From Ideonella livida (GTDB lineage: Bacteria; Pseudomonadota; Gammaproteobacteria; Burkholderiales; Burkholderiaceae_C): a stretch of 64,000 nucleotides of DNA. The stretch lies in the NCBI RefSeq assembly GCF_010499455.1, contig NZ_JAAGOH010000001.1, forward strand, positions 1-64,000, written 5' to 3'. Below the pieces are notes generated by a model. It searched no databases. It was not told the origin of the DNA and saw nothing but the letters and a program-made list of their open reading frames with translations. A program made the translations under genes and the position numbers. This document shows positions 26,336-35,651 of the stretch, one piece after another; within the stretch, counting starts at the first letter, position 1, and the number at the start of each line of letters is the position of its first letter.

Positions 26336-27013
26336 ATGACCGAAAGCCCCAAACTCACCGCCCGCCAGCAGCAGATCCTGGATCTGGTGCAAAGCACCAT
26401 TGAGCGGACTGGCGCACCGCCCACCCGGGCCGAGATCGCCGCGGAACTGGGCTTCAGGTCGCCCAATGCCGCCGAGGAGCATCTTCAAGCCCTGGCCCGC
26501 AAGGGGGTCATCGAACTGGTCGGCGGCACCTCGCGGGGCATCCGGTTGCAGGGGGCCACTTTAAAGGCCCTCAACGAGACCCGGGGCCGGCAGTTCCCCC
26601 TGTCCCTGCCGGGCACCCAGGCGCTGGCCCTGCCCCTGGTGGGCCGGGTGGCCGCGGGGCACCCCATCCTGGCGCAGGAGAACATCGACGCCACCTACCA
26701 GGTGGAGGCCACGCTGTTTCCGCGCCGGCCCGACTACCTGCTGCGGGTCAAAGGCATGAGCATGCGCGATGCCGGCATCGTCGACGGCGACCTGCTGGCC
26801 GTGCAGCGCACGGCCGAGGCACGCAACGGCCAGATCGTGGTCGCACGCCTGGACGACGAGGTCACCGTCAAACGCCTGCAGCGCACCCGCCACGGGGTGG
26901 AACTGCTGCCTGAGAACCCGGATTTCCAGCCCATCGTGGTGCCCACTTCGCACCCCGAGTTCCACATTGAGGGCGTGGCGGTGGGCCTGCTGCGCCAGAA
27001 CATGCTGATCTGA
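26336..27013 (+). CDS. lexA: SOS repressor LexA
   Basis: This 225-residue repressor switches off DNA-damage genes until RecA filaments stimulate its self-cleavage. The N-terminal winged helix includes [20 protein letters not shown] and the recognition segment [20 protein letters not shown]. The cleavage bond is A107-G108 in GRVAAGHP. The protease domain has catalytic S142 in [10 protein letters not shown] and K179 in [10 protein letters not shown]. Length is at the longer end for the family owing to a longer linker. The two boxes upstream indicate autorepression. Confidence 0.97.
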   Translation: MTESPKLTARQQQILDLVQSTIERTGAPPTRAEIAAELGFRSPNAAEEHLQALARKGVIELVGGTSRGIRLQGATLKALNETRGRQFPLSLPGTQALALPLVGRVAAGHPILAQENIDATYQVEATLFPRRPDYLLRVKGMSMRDAGIVDGDLLAVQRTAEARNGQIVVARLDDEVTVKRLQRTRHGVELLPENPDFQPIVVPTSHPEFHIEGVAVGLLRQNMLI

Positions 27014-27074
27014 GCCGGACGGCGCCCGGGCCTGCCAGCGCCCCAACCGCAGCGCAACGCGAGCGGGGTGGCCC

Positions 27075-28367
27075 TCAGCCCGGCTGCAGTCGGTCGCGCC
27101 GGCGCAATGCCGGAAACAGCCGGCACCAGGCCGCCACCACCGCCAGCGTGCCCACCCCGCCCAGCACGACGGAGCCCACGGGACCCAGCCAGGCGGCGGT
27201 GAGGCCGGACTCGAACTCTCCGAGCTGATTGCTGGCGCCGATGAACACCGAGTTGACCGCCGCCACCCGGCCGCGCATCTCGTCCGGTGTCTCCAGCTGC
27301 ACCAGCGATTGGCGGATCACCACGCTGACCATGTCGGCGCCGCCCGCCACCATCAGCGACACAAAGGCGGCCACCAAGCTGGTGGAGGCCGCAAAACCCA
27401 GGGTGGCCAGGCCATAGACCGCCACCCCAGCCAACAGCACCACACCGGCGCGGCGCTGCAAAGGGCGACGCGCCAGCCACAAACCCACGCCCACCGCGCC
27501 CAGGGCGGGCGCGGCGCGCAACAGGCCCAGTCCCTCGGGCCCGGTATGCAGGATGTCGCGGGCGAAGATGGGCAGCAGCGCGGTGGCGCCGCCCAGCAGC
27601 ACGGCAAACAGGTCCAGCGAGACGGCGCCCAGCAACACGGGGCGCTGGGCAATGAAACGCAGGCCCGCGGTCAGCCCCGTCCACCCTTCGGCAGGCCGGA
27701 CCGCCGGGCGGGCGCGGTGGCGGATGCGGCTGACGCCCCAGAGGGCGGCGCACAAAGCCGCGGCAGCCAGGCCATGCACCAAGCCGCCACCCCAGGCCAG
27801 GCCGGCGGCCGGGTCCGTGTGGCCGGCCAACCCCGCCAGCGTCGGGCCCAGGGCATAGAGCCCCCCGCCCACCGCCGGGCCCAGCACCGTGGCGGCCTGC
27901 ATGGTGGAGCTGCTGGCTGCCACGGCACGCGGCAGGACCGCGGCCGGCACCAAGGAGGGCAGCAGCGCCTGCAACGCCGGCATTTGCAGCGCACGGGCAC
28001 AGCCCAGCAGCACCGACACGGACCAGATCGCTCCGGCCCCCAGCCAGCCACCGGTGCTGGCCACCGCCAGCCACAGGGCGGCCAGGGCCTGCAACCCCAG
28101 GCTGATACCCAGGGCCAGACGCCGGTCATGGCGGTCCACCCACTGTCCAGCCGGCAGGGTGAGCAGCAGGGCGGGCAGGAACTGGGCCAGGCCCACCAGG
28201 CCCAGGTCCCAGGCGCTGCGGGTGAGCTCATACATTTGCCAGCCCAGGGCGACCATCAGCATCTGGTTGGCTGTGGTGCCTGCCACGCGGGCCAGCAGCA
28301 ATTGGCGGAAATCGTTCAGGTCGCGCAGGCGCAAGGACGGCGCGTCATCGGGCATCGGATCACTCAT
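27075..28367 (-). CDS. MFS transporter (DHA3/enterobactin-exporter-like)
   Basis: This 430-residue inner-membrane protein has about eleven or twelve hydrophobic segments. The MFS loop motif is present as GQWVDRHDRRLALGISL. The start (FRQLLLARVAGTTANQMLMV) and the segment SVVIRQSLVQLETPDEMRGR resemble the MFS_3 exporters of the EntS type. No siderophore or antibiotic genes are nearby, so the substrate is open. Its start lies 28 bp after the stop of the kinase-HDOD-GAF gene on the same strand, so co-transcription is plausible. Confidence 0.87.
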   Translation of the reverse strand: MSDPMPDDAPSLRLRDLNDFRQLLLARVAGTTANQMLMVALGWQMYELTRSAWDLGLVGLAQFLPALLLTLPAGQWVDRHDRRLALGISLGLQALAALWLAVASTGGWLGAGAIWSVSVLLGCARALQMPALQALLPSLVPAAVLPRAVAASSSTMQAATVLGPAVGGGLYALGPTLAGLAGHTDPAAGLAWGGGLVHGLAAAALCAALWGVSRIRHRARPAVRPAEGWTGLTAGLRFIAQRPVLLGAVSLDLFAVLLGGATALLPIFARDILHTGPEGLGLLRAAPALGAVGVGLWLARRPLQRRAGVVLLAGVAVYGLATLGFAASTSLVAAFVSLMVAGGADMVSVVIRQSLVQLETPDEMRGRVAAVNSVFIGASNQLGEFESGLTAAWLGPVGSVVLGGVGTLAVVAAWCRLFPALRRRDRLQPG

Positions 28368-28395
28368 CCGGCCCGAGCTTACGCGAGGCCGGCGC

Positions 28396-30906
28396 TCAGA
28401 CCGCCGTCTTGAAGGCCATCACGGCCTGGTTGCGCAGGGTCTTGAGCAGGTGCAGGTGGTTCTCGGCCAGCAGCAGGGGCTGGTCATGCTCGGCATAGAA
28501 GAGGGCAAAGGGCCGGGACTTGAGCATCAGGGGCAGCAGCAACAGGCCACGGGGTGCATCGGCCTGAGGCCACCAAGGCGGCAGGCGCCCACCGCCTGCG
28601 ACCAGGCTGTGCAGATCCTCCACCACCGTGTCCACGCCCTGCAGGCAGGCGTGGCTGAACAGGTCTGCGGGCTGGCCCAGGTCCACGTGGATACGCTGCT
28701 GCAGGCCGTCGCCACCGGCGCCCACATTGCTGCGCCCCAGCAGCTGGCCGCTGCGGGGGTCGCGAAGGCAGAACACGACCCGATCCAATCCCAGCCCCTG
28801 GTGCATGGTGTGCAGGATGAGCCCCAGCACCTCGTTGAGCTTGAAGCGGTCGGCAGACAGGGCAGTGGTCACCTCGACGATGCCGTGGTGCAGGCGCGCC
28901 AGGTCGTGCCCGCCAGCCAGTGCCGTGGACGTCATGGACGTCATGGGCGTTGCGGGCGCGGCGGACACCGGTCGCGGCAGACGCAGGGTCGGGGCGTCGG
29001 CCTCGGCGGCCGCCACCAGCCCCGCGCCGGCCACTGCAGTCCGCGGGCCGGTGACGTCGCCCCCCCGGGAACCGGTCGCGATGCGCCCTGCCCCGCCGGT
29101 GGCGGTGGTTCCCGCCGGCTTGGCAGGCCGAACCGGGGCCGTGGCGGCACCGCCCTCGGTGGGCAGCTTGAGCACCCGGCTCAACTCCGCATGGTGGGTG
29201 CGGGAGACCTGCAGGGCATCCCGCAGGTCTTCGGCCCCCAGGCCCAGCACGGCCAGGTAGGGGCTGCCCATCTGGAGCAGGCGCTCGGTATCGGACTGGC
29301 GCCCCTGCAACACCACCTGGCGCGCCAACTCCGACGCGGCACGGATGCGCCAGCGCATGGTCTCCGCCGGCGCCTCCAGGCGGCGGGTCGGCGGGTCGCC
29401 TTGGGGGCGGGAGAATGCATGGCGCAGGCCCTCGGGCAGCCCCCAGGAGCTGGTGACGGCCTGTCCGAGCTCATCCAGGCTGATGCCCAGCACGTCGCGC
29501 TCGATGTCCGGGGCGGGTTCGCCCAATGCCCCCGCACCACGCATCTCCAGGGCCAGCGCCTCCTGGGGCAGGTAGTAGCTCACCAGCATGCCACCCAGAT
29601 GCGACAGCATGCCGGCCAGGAAGGCTTCCTCGCGCTCACGTGCTCCGGGCGTGAGCTGGTCGGTGAGCACCGCTGTCAGCAACGCCTGGGCAAAGAGCTG
29701 GCGCATGCGTTGCGCCTGGTCCTGGTCGCCCATGTGCTCCAGCAGCAGCAGGGACAACGCCATGTTGCGGATGCCCGCAAAGCCGATGAGGGCCGCAGCC
29801 CGGGTCACGGTGCTGACCTCACCCCGTGCGCCGAAGCGGAAGTGCGCAGTGTTGGCCATGCGCAGCAGCTTCTGGGTCAGGGCCACGTCCTTGAGCACTT
29901 CAGCGGCCAGGCTCTGCAAGCTTTCCTTGTCCGACGTTGTGATGTGCTGGATGCGCACAATGGCGTCGGAAAGGGCAGGAAAGTCGCCCGCGTGGCGGAT
30001 GCGCCGCAACAGGAAGTCCACCGTGCCATGGGCATGGGGGGCGGCTGGCGCCGGCTGACGCCAGGTCCGCAGCGCCTGGCAGAGGCTTGCGGCATCGGGC
30101 CAGCGGTCCTCAGGGCGGCGTGCCACCGCGCGCAGCACCAGGCCGCGCAGCCGGTCGTCCACCGCCGGCGCGCCCTCCGGCCAGCCGATGTCCTCCCCCT
30201 GAACCCGCTGGAGGTAGCGCTGCGGGTCGCTCTCCTGAAGCAGCGCGCGTCCGGTGAGCAACCGCCCCAGCAGCATGCCGGCGGCGAACACGTCCATGGC
30301 GGCACTGGGCGCCTGGCCGGCGGCAGCCTCCGGGGAGAGGTAGCCGGCCGTGCCCATGACCTCACCGGTGCGGTGGTCACGACCCAGCCGCGCGGCAATG
30401 CCGAAGTCCATGACCCGACAGCGTCCGTCCTGACCCAGCAGGACATTGGAAGGCTTGAGGTCGCGATGGACCACCCCGGCGGCATGGGCCGCTTCCAAGG
30501 CTTCCAGCAGGGCGATGAGCAGGTCCACCGCCTCGGCCGCCGGCCAGCACGGCTGGCTGCGCAGCCGCTCGGCCAAGGTCTGGCCCCGCACCAGCTCCAT
30601 CACCATCACCGTGCGCTGCTGTTCCGGCGCAGCGGGATCAGGGGTCTGGAAGGCTTCATGCACGGTGACGATGCCCGGGTGGCTGACGGCGCCCATGACC
30701 CGCGCCTCGTCCAGCCACAGCGCCGCCGTCTGTTCGTCCTCGTCTTGGAGGATCTTGAGCGCGACCTCGCGCTCCAGGGTCGGGTCCCAGGCCGACCACA
30801 CCACCGCCTGGGCCCCGCGGCCCAGGACCTGCCGCAGTTCAAAACGCCCCACCCGATGGCCCGAACGGGGGACCGCGGCAGCCGGTGCAGCTCGCAGACT
30901 CAGCAT
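28396..30906 (-). CDS. Ser/Thr protein kinase fused to HDOD and GAF domains
   Basis: This 836-residue protein has three modules. Residues about 20-280 are a complete Hanks-type kinase: glycine loop VLGRGAQAVVW (G29, G31), VALK Lys51, catalytic loop VVHRDLKPSNVLL with D149 and N154, and DFG at 167-169. Residues about 300-500 are an HDOD domain, a metal-less HD-like signalling fold (LKDVALTQKLLRMANTAHFR, then HLGGMLVSYYLPQEALALEM). A Gly/Ala/Thr/Arg-rich linker leads to a C-terminal GAF-like sensor (about 680-836, VVFCLRDPRSGQLLGRSNVG). No membrane segment is seen, so it is cytoplasmic. GAGGAG precedes the ATG. It follows the pseudokinase-HDOD gene by 28 bp. Ligand and targets are unknown. Confidence 0.9.
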   Translation of the reverse strand: MLSLRAAPAAAVPRSGHRVGRFELRQVLGRGAQAVVWSAWDPTLEREVALKILQDEDEQTAALWLDEARVMGAVSHPGIVTVHEAFQTPDPAAPEQQRTVMVMELVRGQTLAERLRSQPCWPAAEAVDLLIALLEALEAAHAAGVVHRDLKPSNVLLGQDGRCRVMDFGIAARLGRDHRTGEVMGTAGYLSPEAAAGQAPSAAMDVFAAGMLLGRLLTGRALLQESDPQRYLQRVQGEDIGWPEGAPAVDDRLRGLVLRAVARRPEDRWPDAASLCQALRTWRQPAPAAPHAHGTVDFLLRRIRHAGDFPALSDAIVRIQHITTSDKESLQSLAAEVLKDVALTQKLLRMANTAHFRFGARGEVSTVTRAAALIGFAGIRNMALSLLLLEHMGDQDQAQRMRQLFAQALLTAVLTDQLTPGAREREEAFLAGMLSHLGGMLVSYYLPQEALALEMRGAGALGEPAPDIERDVLGISLDELGQAVTSSWGLPEGLRHAFSRPQGDPPTRRLEAPAETMRWRIRAASELARQVVLQGRQSDTERLLQMGSPYLAVLGLGAEDLRDALQVSRTHHAELSRVLKLPTEGGAATAPVRPAKPAGTTATGGAGRIATGSRGGDVTGPRTAVAGAGLVAAAEADAPTLRLPRPVSAAPATPMTSMTSTALAGGHDLARLHHGIVEVTTALSADRFKLNEVLGLILHTMHQGLGLDRVVFCLRDPRSGQLLGRSNVGAGGDGLQQRIHVDLGQPADLFSHACLQGVDTVVEDLHSLVAGGGRLPPWWPQADAPRGLLLLPLMLKSRPFALFYAEHDQPLLLAENHLHLLKTLRNQAVMAFKTAV

Positions 30907-30934
30907 GGAAGACTCCTCATCCGACTTGGCGGAT

Positions 30935-32875
30935 TCATGGTGTGGCCCCCCAGCGCCCGGAGGCGGTGCGGGCCAGCCTCAGGCTGGAAGGCCCCTGAGG
31001 AAGTGGGGGACTGGCACCGGCATCGCCCGCCGAACCGCCCGCCGCTCCCCCCGGGGCGGGCGGAGCCGTCTGCTGCGCCGACCCCGCTTCGCTCGCCATG
31101 CCTCTGGGCTCGCCGCCTGCAGGCCGACCCGCCGACGCCGAACGTTCGGCCTCCACGGCCGACTTCACGGCATCCTGCATGTCGGTGCCGGTCACCCCCA
31201 GGGCGCGGGCATAGCGCTGCACCACCGCCCGCACCGCCGGCTGCACGCGCCGCGGCGGCAGCGACAGGGCGTCGATCAACTCATTGGCGCAGCAACCCGC
31301 CACACGCAGGCTGTCCAGGTCAGACTCTGGCGTGCGCACCACAGCGCGCGGCCCGAAACGGGTCATCATGTGCAGCAGGCTCTCCGGCAAGCCCCAGTGC
31401 TGGGCCACCGCCAGCCCAAGCGCCTCGACGTCCACCCCCAGCACCGCATACGCGGCGGCCTCAGCCCCCATGCCAGGCTCGCCCGCGGCCCCGGCACCTT
31501 CATCAGGCTGGGTCAGGCGCCGGATCTGCGCCGCCTCCTCGGGGAAGTGGTACTGCACCACCAGGCGACCCAGGTTCTGCATCATCGCCACCAGGGTGAC
31601 CACCTCCGGGTCATAGCCCGCGGGCGCCAAGGCCACGGCCACCCGGGCCGCGCGCTGCACCCGCCGGATGAGCAGCATCATCTCGCGCGCCGCCTCTGCC
31701 GACAGCGGCCCCGGCCAGGGCCGCAGCGACAACGCGGCTTGACGCACCCCGTCCAAACCCACCATGGCAATGGCCCGGCGCAGCATCAGCACAGGGTCGT
31801 GCTCCCCCGCCCGGGCCTGGCGCGCCGCCAGGCCATTGACCTGCCGCAGCAACTCAAAACTCAGGGCCATGTCGCCCAGCACCAGGCTGGCGAGTTCGCC
31901 GGTTCGGCAGCGCTCCATCAAGGCCAGGCGCGCCACCTGGTCGGCCCCGCCCGGCATGGCCGGCAGCACGCCCACGCTGCGCAGTCGGTCGAGCACCAGC
32001 GCCAGGGGCCCGCCCTCCTGTCCGGCCACGGTCTTGAGCCAGCCCTCCAATGCCCGCTGCAGGGTGCGGGCGTTGCGGTAGCGCTGGCGCTCCTGGCGGT
32101 CGGTGGCGCGGTTGACGATGGCCCGCAAGGGGTCAGGCACAGCCCTGGGCACTGTCCAGGGCAGGCGCACGATGTCATTGCCCGCCGGCGGCATCCGGGC
32201 AATCACCCGCCCGGTGTCGGGTTCCTCCAGGGCAGGCTGCGCCGCCAGGGCCTGGTGCATCACCAACCCCAGCCCCAGCACGTCCGTGAGGGCTGCCCGG
32301 CGCACCGCTTGCAGCTCCTCCATCGCCCCCTGGCGGTGCCCGGGCCGCCAGCGGCCCGCGACCTCCAGGCCCAGAAGCGCTCCATGGCCTCCGTCGCGGC
32401 ACAGCAACATCCATGGCTGCACATCATGGTGCGCCACTCCCGCCTCATGGGCAAAGGCCAGCGCCTGCGCGGCGTGTGCCGCCCAGCGGGCCAAGTCCTG
32501 GGGATCCAGACCCTGCCGGCTGAACACCTCAGACCAGGTGACCCAAGGTCCGCGGTCGTACAGCACATAGGGACGCTGCTGGAAAGCGGCCGCCTCCACC
32601 ACCGGCAACAGGGCAGGATGGGAAAGGCGCGCCGCCCGCCGCACCGTCTGCAGCCACAGCGCCAGCTCATCCTCCGGCAAGGGCTCGCGCGGCAACGCCA
32701 GCAGACCCTCCTGCCCGGAGCGGTCGTCGATGACCAGCCAGACCATGGTGCGCTCGCTCTTGCCCAGCAGCCGCAGCAACTGAAAGCGGCTGAAGCGTCG
32801 GACCGCGCGCCCAGGCATGACCGCCACGGAGGCGGCCGTGGCCGAAGACGGGGGGCGGGACGGCTGATCAGGCAT
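30935..32875 (-). CDS. Pseudokinase-HDOD protein
   Basis: This 646-residue paralogue of the next gene lacks the GAF part. The kinase-like region (about 28-310) keeps the fold but has lost the chemistry. The glycine loop is LLGKSERTMVW, the VAIK lysine is missing (LLALPR, 58-63), the catalytic loop reads AHHDVQPWMLL (D151 kept, Asn replaced by M156), and the DFG Asp is gone (LLGLEVAGR, about 167-175). The HDOD domain follows (about 330-530, LGDMALSFELLRQVNGLAAR, then MMQNLGRLVVQYHFPEEAAQ). The C-terminus is a disordered Gly/Ala/Pro tail. ATG 32875 was preferred over an upstream TTG. A regulator or scaffold for the active kinase is the natural inference. Confidence 0.85.
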   Translation of the reverse strand: MPDQPSRPPSSATAASVAVMPGRAVRRFSRFQLLRLLGKSERTMVWLVIDDRSGQEGLLALPREPLPEDELALWLQTVRRAARLSHPALLPVVEAAAFQQRPYVLYDRGPWVTWSEVFSRQGLDPQDLARWAAHAAQALAFAHEAGVAHHDVQPWMLLCRDGGHGALLGLEVAGRWRPGHRQGAMEELQAVRRAALTDVLGLGLVMHQALAAQPALEEPDTGRVIARMPPAGNDIVRLPWTVPRAVPDPLRAIVNRATDRQERQRYRNARTLQRALEGWLKTVAGQEGGPLALVLDRLRSVGVLPAMPGGADQVARLALMERCRTGELASLVLGDMALSFELLRQVNGLAARQARAGEHDPVLMLRRAIAMVGLDGVRQAALSLRPWPGPLSAEAAREMMLLIRRVQRAARVAVALAPAGYDPEVVTLVAMMQNLGRLVVQYHFPEEAAQIRRLTQPDEGAGAAGEPGMGAEAAAYAVLGVDVEALGLAVAQHWGLPESLLHMMTRFGPRAVVRTPESDLDSLRVAGCCANELIDALSLPPRRVQPAVRAVVQRYARALGVTGTDMQDAVKSAVEAERSASAGRPAGGEPRGMASEAGSAQQTAPPAPGGAAGGSAGDAGASPPLPQGPSSLRLARTASGRWGATP

Positions 32876-33163
32876 GGTGGGGCGAGGCTGTGGCGTGATT
32901 GCACCTGCCGGCGCCCCTGAGGACTCCGGCAATCAGGGGCGGGATGACCTGCCATCTCCCGCTCCACCCAGGCGACCGGGGCGCGGTCCGGTCTGGCACT
33001 CCCGCCTCTGCAGCACGCCGGCGATGTCTGAGCCTTTATGTCAGAATTCCGAACAAGTCTTTCCCCGCAATTCGCGGTCCGGCAGACCCTCTCCGCCACT
33101 TCCTTCCTGGAGCGAGCGGTCCCCCGTCGCCCGATGCCCTGTGTCGACGCAACAGGAACCCCC

Positions 33164-33493
33164 ATGAGCAGCGAACTGATCAAGCATGTTTCCGACGCCT
33201 CCTTCGAGGCCGATGTCCTGAACGCCGACAAGCCCGTGCTGGTCGATTACTGGGCCGAGTGGTGCGGTCCTTGCAAACAGATCGCCCCGATCCTCGATGA
33301 CGCGGCCCAGGAGTTCGATGGCCGACTGCAGATCGCCAAAATGAACGTGGATGAGAACCGCGCCGTGCCGGCCAAGTTCGGCATCCGCGGCATCCCCACG
33401 CTGATGCTGTTCAAGGGTGGTCAATTGGCCGCCACCAAGGTGGGCGCCCTGTCCAAGGCGCAACTGGCCCAGTTCATCGAAGCTCACCTATAA
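33164..33493 (+). CDS. trxA: Thioredoxin 1
   Basis: This 109-residue cytoplasmic dithiol reductant has the active site WCGPC (C34, C37), buried D28 in VLVDYWAEW, and the cis-Pro loop [14 protein letters not shown]. Length and end ([11 protein letters not shown]) match canonical TrxA. ATG 33164 follows AGGA. An upstream in-frame extension is untypical and was discarded. It is divergent from the pseudokinase gene (288-bp gap, no clear promoter recognised) and precedes rho, a common order in betaproteobacteria. Confidence 0.97.
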   Translation: MSSELIKHVSDASFEADVLNADKPVLVDYWAEWCGPCKQIAPILDDAAQEFDGRLQIAKMNVDENRAVPAKFGIRGIPTLMLFKGGQLAATKVGALSKAQLAQFIEAHL

Positions 33494-33494
33494 T
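33489..33494 (+). promoter_or_regulatory. -10 hexamer of the likely rho promoter
   Basis: A perfect TATAAT spans the end of trxA; the trxA stop codon TAA (33491-33493) lies inside it. No good -35 is visible at the usual distance, so an activator or a relaxed -35 may be used. It would give rho a leader of about 300 nt. Confidence 0.55.
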
Positions 33495-33801
33495 CGCGGC
33501 TTGACGCCGTCAGGCAGCGGCGCCCGCCGCCGCCGACCCTGCAGATCGTTTTCTGCAGGCGTCCCGCCCGGCCCCGCCGGAGCCCTCGCCTTCAGAGCGT
33601 GCTCCGGTTTCCTGAACAGGCCGCGGCGCAGATCCCCAAGAGTCAATTCCAGGCTGCAGCAGCCGGTCCCTCCGACCGGTCCCAGGGCGGCTCGAGCGCG
33701 TGGTCCTGCGGTCCTCGTGCGCTGCGGCGCGCGATGTCCGTCGGTCTGCGGTGCTCCGGCAGGGGCAGCCCACACCGTGTGCCATCCGAGGATCCATCCC
33801 G
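33495..33801 (+). other. Long untranslated leader of rho
   Basis: This 307-bp stretch has no credible gene. It is C-rich and G-poor in its first half, contains a small hairpin (CCTGCAG, 33538-33544, with CTGCAGG, 33553-33559), and ends with GAGG 13 bases before the rho ATG. In E. coli the rho leader mediates autoregulation by Rho-dependent termination, and the C-rich composition here would suit the same control (inference). Confidence 0.5.
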
Positions 33802-35067
<1,266 letters not shown>

Positions 35068-35151
35068 TGGGAGGCCGAGGCGCCTGAGGGCGCCCCGTGC
35101 GGCCCGTCCCTGTGGGCCGCGGCAGGCTCACCCCAGGGGGCGAGCTTGCGC

Positions 35152-35157
35152 TACAAT
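35152..35157 (+). promoter_or_regulatory. -10 hexamer of the likely rpmE promoter
   Basis: TACAAT at 35152 lies 105 bp before the rpmE start, with no strong -35. Before it, two GC hairpins follow rho: GGCGCC with GGCGCC at 35079-35094, and GCGGCCC with GGGCCGC at 35099-35120. Neither has a T tract, so rho termination there is uncertain. Confidence 0.45.
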
Positions 35158-35256
35158 CTAAGGTTTTCCGCTGTCGGAAAGTGCGCATGGCATGGGGCCA
35201 GGCGTGGCTCCCGGCTCACCAGCGATGAAGGAAGGCGGCAACGCCTCTAAGAAGCC

Positions 35257-35514
35257 ATGAAAGACGGCATCCACCCGAACTACCGCGACGTCTGCTTCGT
35301 CGACCTGTCCAACGGTTTCAAGTTCGTGACGCGCTCCTGCGCTCCGACCAAGGAATCCATCAAGATGGAAGACGGCCGCGAGCTGCCGCTGTTCAAGCTG
35401 GAAACCACCAGCGAATCGCACCCCTTCTACACCGGTCAGCAAAAGAGCGTGGACACGCTGGGCGGCCGCGTCGAGAAGTTCCGCAACAAGTTCGCCCAGT
35501 TCAGCAAGAAGTGA
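35257..35514 (+). CDS. rpmE2: Large-subunit ribosomal protein L31, type B
   Basis: This 85-residue L31 begins [20 protein letters not shown] and includes [21 protein letters not shown]. It is the type B, zinc-free form: no CxxC pair is present, and the insert [20 protein letters not shown] is typical. In bacteria with both forms the type B paralogue is used in zinc shortage; whether a type A copy exists elsewhere cannot be seen. It follows rho, as in many betaproteobacteria, and is closed by a strong terminator. Confidence 0.96.
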   Translation: MKDGIHPNYRDVCFVDLSNGFKFVTRSCAPTKESIKMEDGRELPLFKLETTSESHPFYTGQQKSVDTLGGRVEKFRNKFAQFSKK

Positions 35515-35550
35515 ACTCGGCGGCGGTGGCCTGCGGCCACCACGGCGCAG

Positions 35551-35584
35551 ACAAGGGCAGCTTCGGCTGCCCTTGTTGTTTTCC
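35551..35584 (+). terminator. Strong intrinsic terminator after rpmE
   Basis: The perfect 11-bp stem ACAAGGGCAGC / GCTGCCCTTGT closes a TTCG tetraloop (35562-35565) and runs into TGTTTTCC. This is the best-formed terminator in the window. Confidence 0.92.
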
Positions 35585-35651
35585 GGGTGACGGCCGTTGC
35601 CCCACGGCGCAGGCCCAGTGGCTGCAGCCAGCTTGACTATCATCGCCCCCC

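Noticed and set aside
27889-32920. Long plus-strand open frames of 1236 and 824 residues
   Set aside because: Antisense to the two kinase-HDOD genes, which have clear domains and start signals.
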